A DNA stretch of 15,131 nt from Burkholderiaceae bacterium (lineage in GTDB: Bacteria; Pseudomonadota; Gammaproteobacteria; Burkholderiales; Burkholderiaceae_F): positions 1 to 15,131 of the forward strand of contig JACCYC010000087.1 of the NCBI GenBank assembly GCA_013696665.1, written 5' to 3'. The notes below the pieces were generated by a model, which saw nothing but the letters and a program-made list of their open reading frames with translations, was not told the origin of the DNA and did no database searches. The translations under genes and the position numbers were made by a program. The first letter of the stretch is position 1. Each line of letters opens with the position of its first letter. This document shows positions 7,719-14,400 of the stretch, piece by piece.

Positions 7719-8225
7719 TCAGGCGGCCTTGACTTTGCGCTTCTTGAAACGGGTCCTGATGCGGCTCTGTTTCAGCGCTGACAGGTACTCGACGAACACC
7801 TTGCCGTCCAAGTGATCCATCTCGTGTTGCACGCATACAGACAGCAAACCCACACACTCGACTTCGTAGGCAGAGCCATCAGCTTGTTGCGACCGCACGC
7901 GCACTTTTGCGGGCCGGGTGACGGCGTCGTAGACGCCCGGGACTGATAGACAACCCTCTTCGCACTCCAGCGTTTCTTCCGATGTCCACACTATCTCTGG
8001 ATTGATGAATACGTGCAGCTGGTCTTTGGTTTCGGAAATGTCCAGGACCACTAGCCTTTCATGCACATCGACCTGGGTCGCCGCCAGCCCCACCCCGGGG
8101 GCTGCGTACATTGTCTGTGCCATATCTTCAATCAGCGTCGTCAGGCGCTGATCGAAACGCGTAACCGGCCGCGCCACGGTTTTAAGCCGCGGATCGGGGT
8201 ATTCAATGATGTTCAGTAATGCCAC
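7719..8225 (-). CDS. def: Peptide deformylase
   Basis: Def (168 residues) removes the formyl group from the N terminus of new proteins, using a metal ion. All three family motifs are intact: GVGLAATQ (44-51), EGCLSVPG with metal ligand C92, and QHEMDHLDG with ligands H134 and H138 and catalytic E135. The start is a GTG at 8225: it follows a GGAGG site by 4 nt, a TAG in frame five codons upstream excludes any longer start, and the first internal ATG would remove the conserved N terminus. The C-terminal tail is strongly basic (RIRTRFKKRKVKAA). A hairpin follows the gene. Transcription runs away from the LysM-dprA block, from the gene-free stretch at 8226-8622. Length matches E. coli Def (169 residues). 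Confidence 0.97.
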   Translation of the reverse strand: MALLNIIEYPDPRLKTVARPVTRFDQRLTTLIEDMAQTMYAAPGVGLAATQVDVHERLVVLDISETKDQLHVFINPEIVWTSEETLECEEGCLSVPGVYDAVTRPAKVRVRSQQADGSAYEVECVGLLSVCVQHEMDHLDGKVFVEYLSALKQSRIRTRFKKRKVKAA

Positions 8226-8229
8226 GCTG

Positions 8230-8234
8230 CCTCC
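8230..8234 (-). promoter_or_regulatory. Ribosome-binding site of def
   Basis: GGAGG on the minus strand, 4 nt before the GTG start of def. It decides in favour of the GTG, because no ATG or other start codon with a comparable site gives the full-length conserved protein. Confidence 0.75.
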
Positions 8235-8360
8235 AGCCTACCCAACGGGCGTCGCACGCGCCATGCCGACACTTTCCGAGCCTGTCGTTTCAATCTGCCT
8301 TATTTGGCCTGTCTTTGCGTGCTTTTCAAGCGCCTGCCAATCGGCGACTGCGCCAAACTT

Positions 8361-8400
8361 GCGCGACCGGATGGTACGGGTCCGACCAATGGCATCGCGC
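8361..8400. other. Imperfect 40-nt hairpin of unknown role
   Basis: The arms GCGCGA (8361-8366) and TCGCGC (8395-8400) pair perfectly. Inside them CC pairs with GG (8391-8392), then ATGGT (8371-8375) with ACCAAT (8385-8390, one bulged A), then a short GC closing stem, giving about 15 base pairs with small bulges. No T run follows on either strand, so it is not an intrinsic terminator. It could be a leader structure, a small RNA stem or a protein site; nothing in the sequence chooses between them. Confidence 0.35.
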
Positions 8401-8430
8401 CTAGTCGGGATCGAACGGTCCTGGTATCCG

Positions 8431-8488
8431 TTGCTATATCAATGCATTACCTTCAAAATTTGCGGTGCGTTATTAGATATCCTCATAT
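8431..8488 (+). promoter_or_regulatory. Candidate promoter region for the LysM-dprA block
   Basis: Two sigma70-like hexamer pairs with 17-nt spacing lie in the A/T-rich patch: TTGCTA (8431-8436) with CAAAAT (8454-8459), four of six matches in each box, and TTGCGG (8460-8465) with TCATAT (8483-8488), which is weaker. Both would leave a leader of more than 120 nt before the LysM start. The boxes are imperfect and either could be chance. Confidence 0.28.
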
Positions 8489-8612
8489 TCCGAAGCAGGC
8501 CAAGACTACAAACACGCTGGGTTTGCCGGCGGGTTTCGTCTGTTGGGTGATCCGCTGGGCGCGTCCACTGTTTTTTCAGTTGACTCCGGCGGTTGTGATC
8601 GATAAGCGTGAC

Positions 8613-8617
8613 AGGAG
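8613..8617 (+). promoter_or_regulatory. Ribosome-binding site of the LysM gene
   Basis: AGGAG lies 5 nt before the ATG at 8623. It selects this start over the in-frame GTG at 8608, which would overlap the site and put five extra residues before the signal peptide. Confidence 0.75.
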
Positions 8618-8622
8618 CTTGC

Positions 8623-9852
8623 ATGACGAACGTTAAAACCGGCCTTCTGGCGACCGCGATAAGTGCCATTGCCATGTTGGCTGGCAACGCGACCGCCCAG
8701 GATTCCACGCCCGCCTCGCGGTTGCCTGTCACACCGCAACAGCGCAGCACCGCTGATCAAGTTGCACAGGCCGGTGTGCCGCTGGCAGCCCTTGCCCCGA
8801 CGGCGCCCGATCGCTACACCGTCAAAAGTGGCGACACGCTTTGGGATCTCTCTCGCATGTATCTGGTGAGCCCCTGGCGCTGGCCCGAGCTGTGGGGCCT
8901 CAACAAGACCCAAATCAGAAACCCACACCTGATCTATCCGGGACAGGTACTGGTGCTGACCAAGACCGGTGACCGCGCCATGCTGGGTTTGGCAGAGGGT
9001 GAGCCGGGGAGTGGCCGCCTGGAGCCGCGTATCCGGGAAATGACCGGAGACCGCGCAGCGATTTCTGCAATTCCGACCAATCTGATCGCTCCGTTTTTGT
9101 CGCAACCTCTGGTGCTCGACGCCAATGGGTTGGCGGATACGCCGCGCATCGTGGCTACCCAGGAAGGACGCGTCTTCGTCGGTCGCGGCGATGACGCCTA
9201 TGCGCGCGGGATACAGGACGACATGATCGTCAACTACAACGTATTTCGCCCGTTGCGGCCGCTGTATGACCCTGACGACAAAGTTCGCAAGAACCCGATT
9301 GCCTATGAGGCCTTTTACCTCGGCACCGCCAACAAGGTCGGCGGCGGAGAAATCGCCAAGATGCGCATCGATTCCAGCAAGCAGGAGATTGGGGTTGGTG
9401 ACCGCCTGCTGCCGGTCGAGCGTCAGGAACTCATTACCTATATGCCCAAGCGGCCAGCCTCGCCAATCGACGCGCGCGTCATCGCGATCTACGACGGGGT
9501 GCGTTACGCCGGCGGCGGTCAAATCGTCACGCTGAGCCGTGGCACTGAGGAAGGGGTTGCTATCGGCGATGTGTTGCAGCTGCTGCGAACCGGCGAGACG
9601 AAGCTTGACCGCACTGCGAGTAAGCGCGAATTCATCAAGCTGCCGGACGAGCAGATCGGGCTTGCCTTCGTTTTCCGGGCCTTTCCCGGCATTTCGTATG
9701 CGCTGATTCAGCGTGGTACACGCCCTGTCGAAGTGGGCGACCGCGCTTCAAATCCAACCGACAGCCTGGACCTGACCACGCAGCCTGCGCCTGAAGCCGA
9801 GGCTGACCGGGCATTAGGTCAAGCCTCGAGCACTAACCGCGCCCCGCAGTAG
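8623..9852 (+). CDS. Secreted LysM-domain protein upstream of dprA
   Basis: A 409-residue exported protein. The N terminus is a signal peptide: K5, a hydrophobic core at about 7-20, and a likely cleavage after A23-T24-A25. One LysM domain at about 64-114 (DRYTVKSGDTLWDLSRMY to IYPGQVLVL) should bind the glycan chains of peptidoglycan. The roughly 290 residues after it have no catalytic motif I recognise; they are glycine- and charge-rich and look like beta-strand repeats. The tail after about 385 is low-complexity, with many A, E, P and S. The protein is probably periplasmic or attached to the cell wall. LysM proteins of this kind are known just upstream of dprA in several proteobacteria, including Pseudomonas (recalled), and their role there is unsettled. 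The stop is 28 bp before dprA, so the two are likely co-transcribed. Confidence 0.9.
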   Translation: MTNVKTGLLATAISAIAMLAGNATAQDSTPASRLPVTPQQRSTADQVAQAGVPLAALAPTAPDRYTVKSGDTLWDLSRMYLVSPWRWPELWGLNKTQIRNPHLIYPGQVLVLTKTGDRAMLGLAEGEPGSGRLEPRIREMTGDRAAISAIPTNLIAPFLSQPLVLDANGLADTPRIVATQEGRVFVGRGDDAYARGIQDDMIVNYNVFRPLRPLYDPDDKVRKNPIAYEAFYLGTANKVGGGEIAKMRIDSSKQEIGVGDRLLPVERQELITYMPKRPASPIDARVIAIYDGVRYAGGGQIVTLSRGTEEGVAIGDVLQLLRTGETKLDRTASKREFIKLPDEQIGLAFVFRAFPGISYALIQRGTRPVEVGDRASNPTDSLDLTTQPAPEAEADRALGQASSTNRAPQ

Positions 9853-9880
9853 CGCCCCCGCGCCTCTTCGTTACGACTCG

Positions 9881-10978
9881 ATGCAGGCGGCCGAGCGCGC
9901 CGCCTGGTTGCGGCTGATCCTGTCGCCTGGACTCGGCCCGCGCACGGCGCGCCAGCTGCTCGGAACCTTTGGCCTACCCGATGCTATTTTCGAAGCAGGC
10001 CTCCCGGCGTTGTTGCGTACGGTGCCCGAGCCGTTGGCGCGCATCCTGGCGCAACCTCCCGGCGAAGAAGTGCGGCTCGCGATTGAAGCAACGGAAAAGT
10101 GGCTGGGAGCGGCCGAGGATCACACCTTCATCACGCTGGCCGACGCGAGCTATCCGCAAATCCTGCTGACAACCGCTGACCCGCCGCCGGTGCTGTTCGC
10201 CATCGGTCGCGTCGAGCTATTGAATCGTCCTGCCGTTGCGATTGTGGGCAGCCGAAACGCCACCCGGCAAGGTACTGAAAATGCGCATGGGTTTGCGCGT
10301 GCCCTCGCGCAGTCGGGCGTCACGATCGTCAGTGGACTTGCGCTGGGGATCGACGCCGCAGCGCACAGCGGTGCGCTGGCATCCGACAGCGCCGCGTCAA
10401 CCATTGGCGTGGTTGGCACTGGGGTTGATGTGATCTACCCCGCGAGCAATCGCCGTTTGACGCTCGATGTACGTAAGCGCGGCCTCGTGATTTCGGAATT
10501 TGCCCTATGCACGCCGGCCATCGCACACAATTTTCCCCGTCGCAACCGAATCATTGCCGGCATGACGCGAGGCGTGCTCGTGGTCGAAGCCGCTTTGCGA
10601 TCGGGCTCACTTATCACCGCGCGTCTAGCTGCCGACTGTGGGCGCGATGTCTTCGCGGTTCCCGGCTCGATTCATGCGCCGCTGTCCAAAGGCTGCCATC
10701 GCCTGATCCGCGATGGCGCCAAACTGGTCGAGTCGGCCAACGATGTGCTGGAAGAACTGGGCCTCGCCGGTAGGACCAGCGCCGAACCAACTGCGCCACC
10801 GGAGCCTGCCGCACACGCGGACGTTCTGCAGCTGCTCGGCCACGACCCGATTGACCTGGACCAGTTGGTCCAACACAGCAACCGCGAAGCAGGCGAACTC
10901 GTCGGTGCACTGCTCGAACTCGAATTGGCACAATATGTTGAGCGTCTACCGGGTAACCGATACCAAAGGTTGCGTTAA
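9881..10978 (+). CDS. dprA: DNA-processing protein DprA
   Basis: DprA (Smf, 365 residues) binds single-stranded DNA entering the cell in natural transformation and loads RecA on it. A helix-hairpin-helix/SAM-like region lies at about 8-60 (LSPGLGPRTARQLLGTFG). The Rossmann-like core spans about 80-292, with GSR (123-125), SGLALGID (151-158), PRRNRIIAG (219-227) and AALRSGSLITA (237-247). A linker rich in A, P and E (about 298-312) leads to a C-terminal winged-helix domain at about 312-363. All parts are intact, so the protein should be functional. The ATG has no visible Shine-Dalgarno sequence. dprA is widely conserved, so its presence alone does not show that the organism is transformable. 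It follows the LysM gene by 28 bp and precedes smg by 52 bp. Confidence 0.96.
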   Translation: MQAAERAAWLRLILSPGLGPRTARQLLGTFGLPDAIFEAGLPALLRTVPEPLARILAQPPGEEVRLAIEATEKWLGAAEDHTFITLADASYPQILLTTADPPPVLFAIGRVELLNRPAVAIVGSRNATRQGTENAHGFARALAQSGVTIVSGLALGIDAAAHSGALASDSAASTIGVVGTGVDVIYPASNRRLTLDVRKRGLVISEFALCTPAIAHNFPRRNRIIAGMTRGVLVVEAALRSGSLITARLAADCGRDVFAVPGSIHAPLSKGCHRLIRDGAKLVESANDVLEELGLAGRTSAEPTAPPEPAAHADVLQLLGHDPIDLDQLVQHSNREAGELVGALLELELAQYVERLPGNRYQRLR

Positions 10979-10992
10979 TCCCACTAACACCC

Positions 10993-11021
10993 TTTACATC
11001 GCGACAGCGGTCGCATAGATT
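10993..11021 (+). promoter_or_regulatory. Candidate sigma70 promoter before smg, with a dyad in the spacer
   Basis: TTTACA (10993-10998; five of six to TTGACA) and TAGATT (11016-11021; four of six to TATAAT) are exactly 17 nt apart. This is the best hexamer pair I found in the window. Transcription would start near 11028, almost at the GTG of smg at 11031. The spacer holds a perfect inverted repeat, GCGAC (11001-11005) and GTCGC (11010-11014), around a 4-nt loop. A dyad there could be an operator. It is equally able to be a hairpin at the end of the dprA message, though no T run follows. Confidence 0.45.
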
Positions 11022-11030
11022 GCGAAGAAC

Positions 11031-11489
11031 GTGTTCGACGTACTTGTCTATCTGTACGAAAACTACGGCGCGCTGCACGCGTGCCCGGACTCCGACTCGC
11101 TGTCGAAACGCCTTACTGACGCCGGGTTCGACGACGATGAGATCTCCGACGCTCTGGTCTGGCTGTCGGGACTGCAGTTGATCACCTCTGAATCGATCGC
11201 TGTAGGGCCGGAAAGCGAGCGTGCCTTTCGAGTCTATGCAGCAAGCGAGTTCGAGCGGCTTGGGATTAAAGCGGTCGGCTTTCTCAGCTTCCTCGAGCAG
11301 GCCGCGCAGCTGACGCCCACGCAGCGCGAAATCGTGATCGAGCGCGCGCTCGCGACCGATGAGGCGCCTATTTCGCTTGAAATGCTGAAAGTCATCGTAC
11401 TAATGGTGCTGTGGAGCCAGCAGGCTGATATCGACATCTTGCTGCTGGAGGAACTGCTCGGTGCCGGAGACGATCGCCCCCTCCACTAG
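11031..11489 (+). CDS. smg: Smg family protein (DUF494)
   Basis: A 152-residue protein of the Smg/DUF494 family, conserved beside dprA in many proteobacteria but of unknown function. The start is a GTG; read from it the protein begins FDVLVYLYENY after the initiator, as family members do. It is acidic and mostly helical, with a run of aspartates (FDDDEISDALVWL, about 41-53) and a C-terminal helical pair ending IDILLLEELLG. There are no membrane segments and no catalytic motif, so it is a small cytosolic protein, perhaps an adaptor. Upstream of the GTG there is only GAAG, 3 nt away, and the candidate promoter would start the transcript 2-3 nt before the GTG. It may thus be read from a nearly leaderless message as well as from the dprA message. 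Confidence 0.93.
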   Translation: MFDVLVYLYENYGALHACPDSDSLSKRLTDAGFDDDEISDALVWLSGLQLITSESIAVGPESERAFRVYAASEFERLGIKAVGFLSFLEQAAQLTPTQREIVIERALATDEAPISLEMLKVIVLMVLWSQQADIDILLLEELLGAGDDRPLH

Positions 11490-11635
11490 GTTTTTTTAAC
11501 CGGCCACACCCTCTGACGCGGTACGGCTATTGGGGAGGCAAAGGCCGCCACCCTTCGTCGCAGTCCTATTTAGTTGTTATCCTAAAAAAAGGACCAAGCT
11601 AGGCGCCCTGCTCGTTTTGGGCGGCTCATCCATTC
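11490..11635 (+). other. Spacer between smg and topB
   Basis: A 146-bp gap with no gene. A run of seven T (11491-11497) begins two bases after the smg stop, but the sequence before it forms no convincing hairpin, so termination is doubtful. A run of seven A lies at 11584-11590. A short A/T-rich piece at about 11568-11590 may hold the topB promoter; no pair of hexamers with normal spacing stands out. The topB start has no strong ribosome-binding site. Confidence 0.6.
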
Positions 11636-14344
11636 ATGTCGAAAACCCTGATCATCGCCGAGAAGCCGTCTGTGGCTGCGGATATCGCGCGCTCGCTTGG
11701 CGAGTTCACCAAGCATCAGGATTACTTCGAGAATGACCAATACGTGCTGTCTTCAGCCGTAGGCCACCTGCTCGAACTGCGTGCACCCGAGGCTTACGAC
11801 GTCAAGCGCGGCAAGTGGACCTTTACCCACCTGCCCGTGATTCCACCGCATTTTGATCTGGCGCCGATTGCGCGCAGCGAGGCGCGGCTCAAGGTATTGA
11901 TGCGGTTGCTCAAGCGCAAGGACGTCGGTGCGCTCATCAACGCCTGCGACGCCGGGCGTGAAGGCGAGCTCATTTTTCGCTACATCGTGCAGGCCGCAAA
12001 GGCCAGGCAACCGGTGCTCCGCCTGTGGCTGCAGTCGATGACACCGGCGGCAATCCGCGAAGCGTTCGAGCGGTTGCGAAGCGATGACGAAATGATGCCA
12101 CTTGCCGACGCTGCGCGTAGCCGGTCAGAAGCTGACTGGCTCGTGGGCATCAACGGCACGCGCGCGATGACCGCATTTAACAGCAAGGAAGGCGGCTTTT
12201 ATCTGACGACGGTGGGGCGCGTGCAGACGCCCACGCTGGCGATCGTCGTCGAGCGCGAAGACAAGATTCGAAAGTTCGTGGCGCGCAACTATTGGGAGGT
12301 GCGTGCGACGTTCGGCGCAATCGCCGGACCGTACGACGGCCGCTGGTTCGACCCCAAGTTCAAGAAAGCGGAAGACGTTGATGCGCGCGCGGAGCGCGTG
12401 TGGGACGAGAGCAGTGCGGTTGCGATCGCCGATGCGTGTCGCGGCAAGACCGGTATCGCGACCGAGGAAGCGAAGCCAAGTACCCAGCTGGCACCGCTGC
12501 TGTTCGACCTGACCTCTTTGCAGCGCGAAGCAAATTCGAAATTCGGGTTTTCAGCCAAGACGACGTTATCGATCGCGCAGGCGCTGTATGAGCGGCACAA
12601 GGTTTTGACGTATCCGCGGACCGATTCGCGCGCATTGCCGGAGGACTATGTTCCGACAGTCCGCAAGACGATGGATGCGCTGGGCGGCGTGGGCCCGTAC
12701 CGCGAGTTCGCAAAGAAAATTGTCAAGCAGGGATGGGTCAAGCCCAACAAACGCGTATTCGACAACGCCAAGGTATCCGACCACTTCGCGATTATCCCGA
12801 CCCTGCAGGTGCCGAAGCAATTGTCCGAGGTCGAAGCGAAGTTGTACGACCTCGTCGTCAAGCGCTTCCTGTCGATCTTTTTCCCGGCGGCCGAGTACCT
12901 GGTGACCACGCGCATCACCGAGGTCGAGGGGCATTCGTTCAAGACCGAAGGCAAAGTGCTGGTCGAGCCCGGCTGGCTCGCGATCTACGGTCGCGAAGCA
13001 ATGGAAGAGCAAGGCTCGCTGCCGAAGATCGAGCAAGGCGAGCAGGTACAGACCCAGGAAGTGCAATCGGTTGCACTGGCCACTCGACCGCCTGCGCGCT
13101 ACACGGAAGCCACGCTGCTATCGGCGATGGAAGGTGCCGGCAAGCTGATGGAAGACGATGACCTGCGGGCCGCCATGGTGGGCAAGGGACTCGGCACTCC
13201 AGCGACGCGCTCCACCATCATCGAGGGTCTGATCGATCAGCGCTACATGGTGCGCGACGGCAAGGACTTGCGGCCCACGCGCAAGGCATTTGACCTGATC
13301 ACGCTGCTCAAGGGGCTTGATGTGCCCGAGCTGACGGCGCCCGAACTGACCGGCGAGTGGGAGCACAAGCTTTCGCTGATGGAGCACGGCCAGCTCAAGC
13401 GCGATCTGTTCATGAAAGAGATCGCAGGGATGACCAAGAAGGTTGTCGATCGCGCCAAGAGTTATCAGTCAACGACGGTACCGATCGATGATCCCGCGAC
13501 GCTCGCGACACCGTGCCCGAATTGCGGCAAGAAGATCGTCGAGAACTATCGGCGTTATGCGTGCACGAAATGCGAGTTTTCACTGCCCAAGCATCCGGGC
13601 AGTAGAACCTTCGAGGTGGAAGAAGTCGAGCAGTTGCTCCGAGACCGAACCATCGGTCCGCTGCAGGGGTTCATCAGCAAGATGGGGCGGCCGTTTGCTG
13701 CGGTTTTGAAGATCACGCCGGAGCTGAAGCTCGAGTTCGACTTCGGTCAAAGCAACGAAGGCGAGGGGGGGGAGCCGATCGACTTCTCGGCGCTATCACC
13801 GATGGGGCCGTGCCCCAAGTGCGGGGGCGGTGTGTTCGAGCAACCGATGTCGTACCTGTGCCAAAACAGTGTCGGTGCCGAGAAAAAATGCGACTTCCGC
13901 TCGGGCAAAGTCATTCTTCAGCAGCCAATTGATTCGACGCAAATGACGAAGCTTCTTGTCGACGGGCGAACTGATGTGATGCGTGGCTTTGTATCGAATC
14001 GAACGCGCCGAAAATTTTCGGCGTTCCTTGTCAGGAAGCCTGACGGCACCACCGGTTTCGAGTTCGAACCGCGGCCGCCGAAGGCGGGGAAATCGGCCGT
14101 GCCGGTGGCATCGACAGGCGCCGCGCCCATCAATGGAAGTTCGACTGAAGTGCCCGCCGCGAAGGCCAGCAAGGCTCGCGGCCGCGGCCCCCGCGCGCCG
14201 GCAGTGACGCTGCCCGCAAAGAAATCGCGTAGGCCCGCACCTAAGCGCGCGTCTGAAGAAGCTGCGCCTGCCATCGTTGGTCGCAAGCCCGCAGCGAAGG
14301 CGGTCCGATCCGCAGGCGCTAGAAAGCCTGCAGCCCGACGTTAA
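11636..14344 (+). CDS. topB: DNA topoisomerase III (type IA), with zinc ribbons and a basic tail
   Basis: A 902-residue type IA topoisomerase that cuts one DNA strand through a tyrosine and passes another through the gap. The start (LIIAEKPS) is the topoisomerase III form, not the IVESPAKA form of topoisomerase I. The Toprim domain has E9 and DAGREGE (105-111). The catalytic tyrosine is Y326 in VLTYPRTDSR, and TPATRST (521-527) is also present. Beyond the core are two cysteine pairs, C627/C630 with C643/C646 and C726/C729 with C742/C752, each a likely zinc ribbon followed by a topoisomerase C-terminal repeat (about 655-705 and 757-813). The last 85 or so residues are a low-complexity tail rich in K, R, A and P, probably a DNA-binding tail. 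E. coli TopB is about 650 residues, so this is a long form. Position G107, usually D, is discussed in the findings. Confidence 0.95.
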   Translation: MSKTLIIAEKPSVAADIARSLGEFTKHQDYFENDQYVLSSAVGHLLELRAPEAYDVKRGKWTFTHLPVIPPHFDLAPIARSEARLKVLMRLLKRKDVGALINACDAGREGELIFRYIVQAAKARQPVLRLWLQSMTPAAIREAFERLRSDDEMMPLADAARSRSEADWLVGINGTRAMTAFNSKEGGFYLTTVGRVQTPTLAIVVEREDKIRKFVARNYWEVRATFGAIAGPYDGRWFDPKFKKAEDVDARAERVWDESSAVAIADACRGKTGIATEEAKPSTQLAPLLFDLTSLQREANSKFGFSAKTTLSIAQALYERHKVLTYPRTDSRALPEDYVPTVRKTMDALGGVGPYREFAKKIVKQGWVKPNKRVFDNAKVSDHFAIIPTLQVPKQLSEVEAKLYDLVVKRFLSIFFPAAEYLVTTRITEVEGHSFKTEGKVLVEPGWLAIYGREAMEEQGSLPKIEQGEQVQTQEVQSVALATRPPARYTEATLLSAMEGAGKLMEDDDLRAAMVGKGLGTPATRSTIIEGLIDQRYMVRDGKDLRPTRKAFDLITLLKGLDVPELTAPELTGEWEHKLSLMEHGQLKRDLFMKEIAGMTKKVVDRAKSYQSTTVPIDDPATLATPCPNCGKKIVENYRRYACTKCEFSLPKHPGSRTFEVEEVEQLLRDRTIGPLQGFISKMGRPFAAVLKITPELKLEFDFGQSNEGEGGEPIDFSALSPMGPCPKCGGGVFEQPMSYLCQNSVGAEKKCDFRSGKVILQQPIDSTQMTKLLVDGRTDVMRGFVSNRTRRKFSAFLVRKPDGTTGFEFEPRPPKAGKSAVPVASTGAAPINGSSTEVPAAKASKARGRGPRAPAVTLPAKKSRRPAPKRASEEAAPAIVGRKPAAKAVRSAGARKPAARR

Positions 14345-14354
14345 CGTTGAGTCG

Positions 14355-14391
14355 CTAACTACGTCACGGCAGTGTGAAACGCGCCTAACTA
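14355..14391 (+). repeat. Short direct repeats before the Bug gene
   Basis: CTAACTA occurs at 14355-14361 and again at 14385-14391, exactly 30 bp apart, which puts both copies on the same face of the DNA helix. They lie in the 56-bp gap between topB and the binding-protein gene. The repeat is short and may be chance. Just before it, a perfect 10-bp palindrome ACGTTAACGT (14338-14347) covers the topB stop codon. Confidence 0.25.
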
Positions 14392-14400
14392 ACCCGACTA

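Larger units (their letters stand above)
8226..8622. other. Divergent intergenic region between def and the LysM gene
   Basis: About 400 bp with no credible gene. It must hold the promoters for def (minus strand) and the LysM-dprA block (plus strand). It contains an imperfect hairpin (8361-8400), an A/T-rich patch at about 8431-8490 that is the richest in the region, and a good ribosome-binding site at its right end. On the minus strand, TTGAAA at 8324-8329 could be a -35 for def, but the hexamer 17 nt on (CAAATA) is a poor -10. Short open frames cross it on both strands; none has a plausible start site or a recognisable protein. Confidence 0.8.

Noticed and set aside
8403..8420. A tRNA T-loop-like stretch (GTTCGATCCC on the minus strand)
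   Set aside because: The bases on either side do not form a T stem, and no acceptor stem, D arm or anticodon arm could be fitted around it.
8580..8585. TTGACT as a -35 box close to the LysM start
   Set aside because: The hexamer 17 nt downstream is TAAGCG, a poor -10, and the start of transcription would fall on the ribosome-binding site.
8206..8636. Two overlapping plus-strand frames of 114 and 110 codons in the divergent region
   Set aside because: One starts inside def in antisense, the other runs into the LysM gene in another frame. Neither has a ribosome-binding site, a signal peptide or a recognisable sequence.
8506..9522. A 338-codon open frame on the minus strand opposite the LysM gene
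   Set aside because: The plus strand encodes a protein with a signal peptide, a LysM domain and a good ribosome-binding site. The minus frame gives a composition rich in H, Q and R with no known motif, as expected for an antisense frame of GC-rich coding DNA.
11489..11501. T run after smg as an intrinsic terminator
   Set aside because: There is no stable GC-rich stem directly before the seven T; the GGTT/AACC pairing around it is only 4 bp and puts the T run in the loop.
14343..14351. AACGTTGAG, which fits the loose LytTR-binding consensus
   Set aside because: The consensus is so degenerate that several matches are expected by chance in a window this size, and there is no second copy at the spacing LytTR dimers need.
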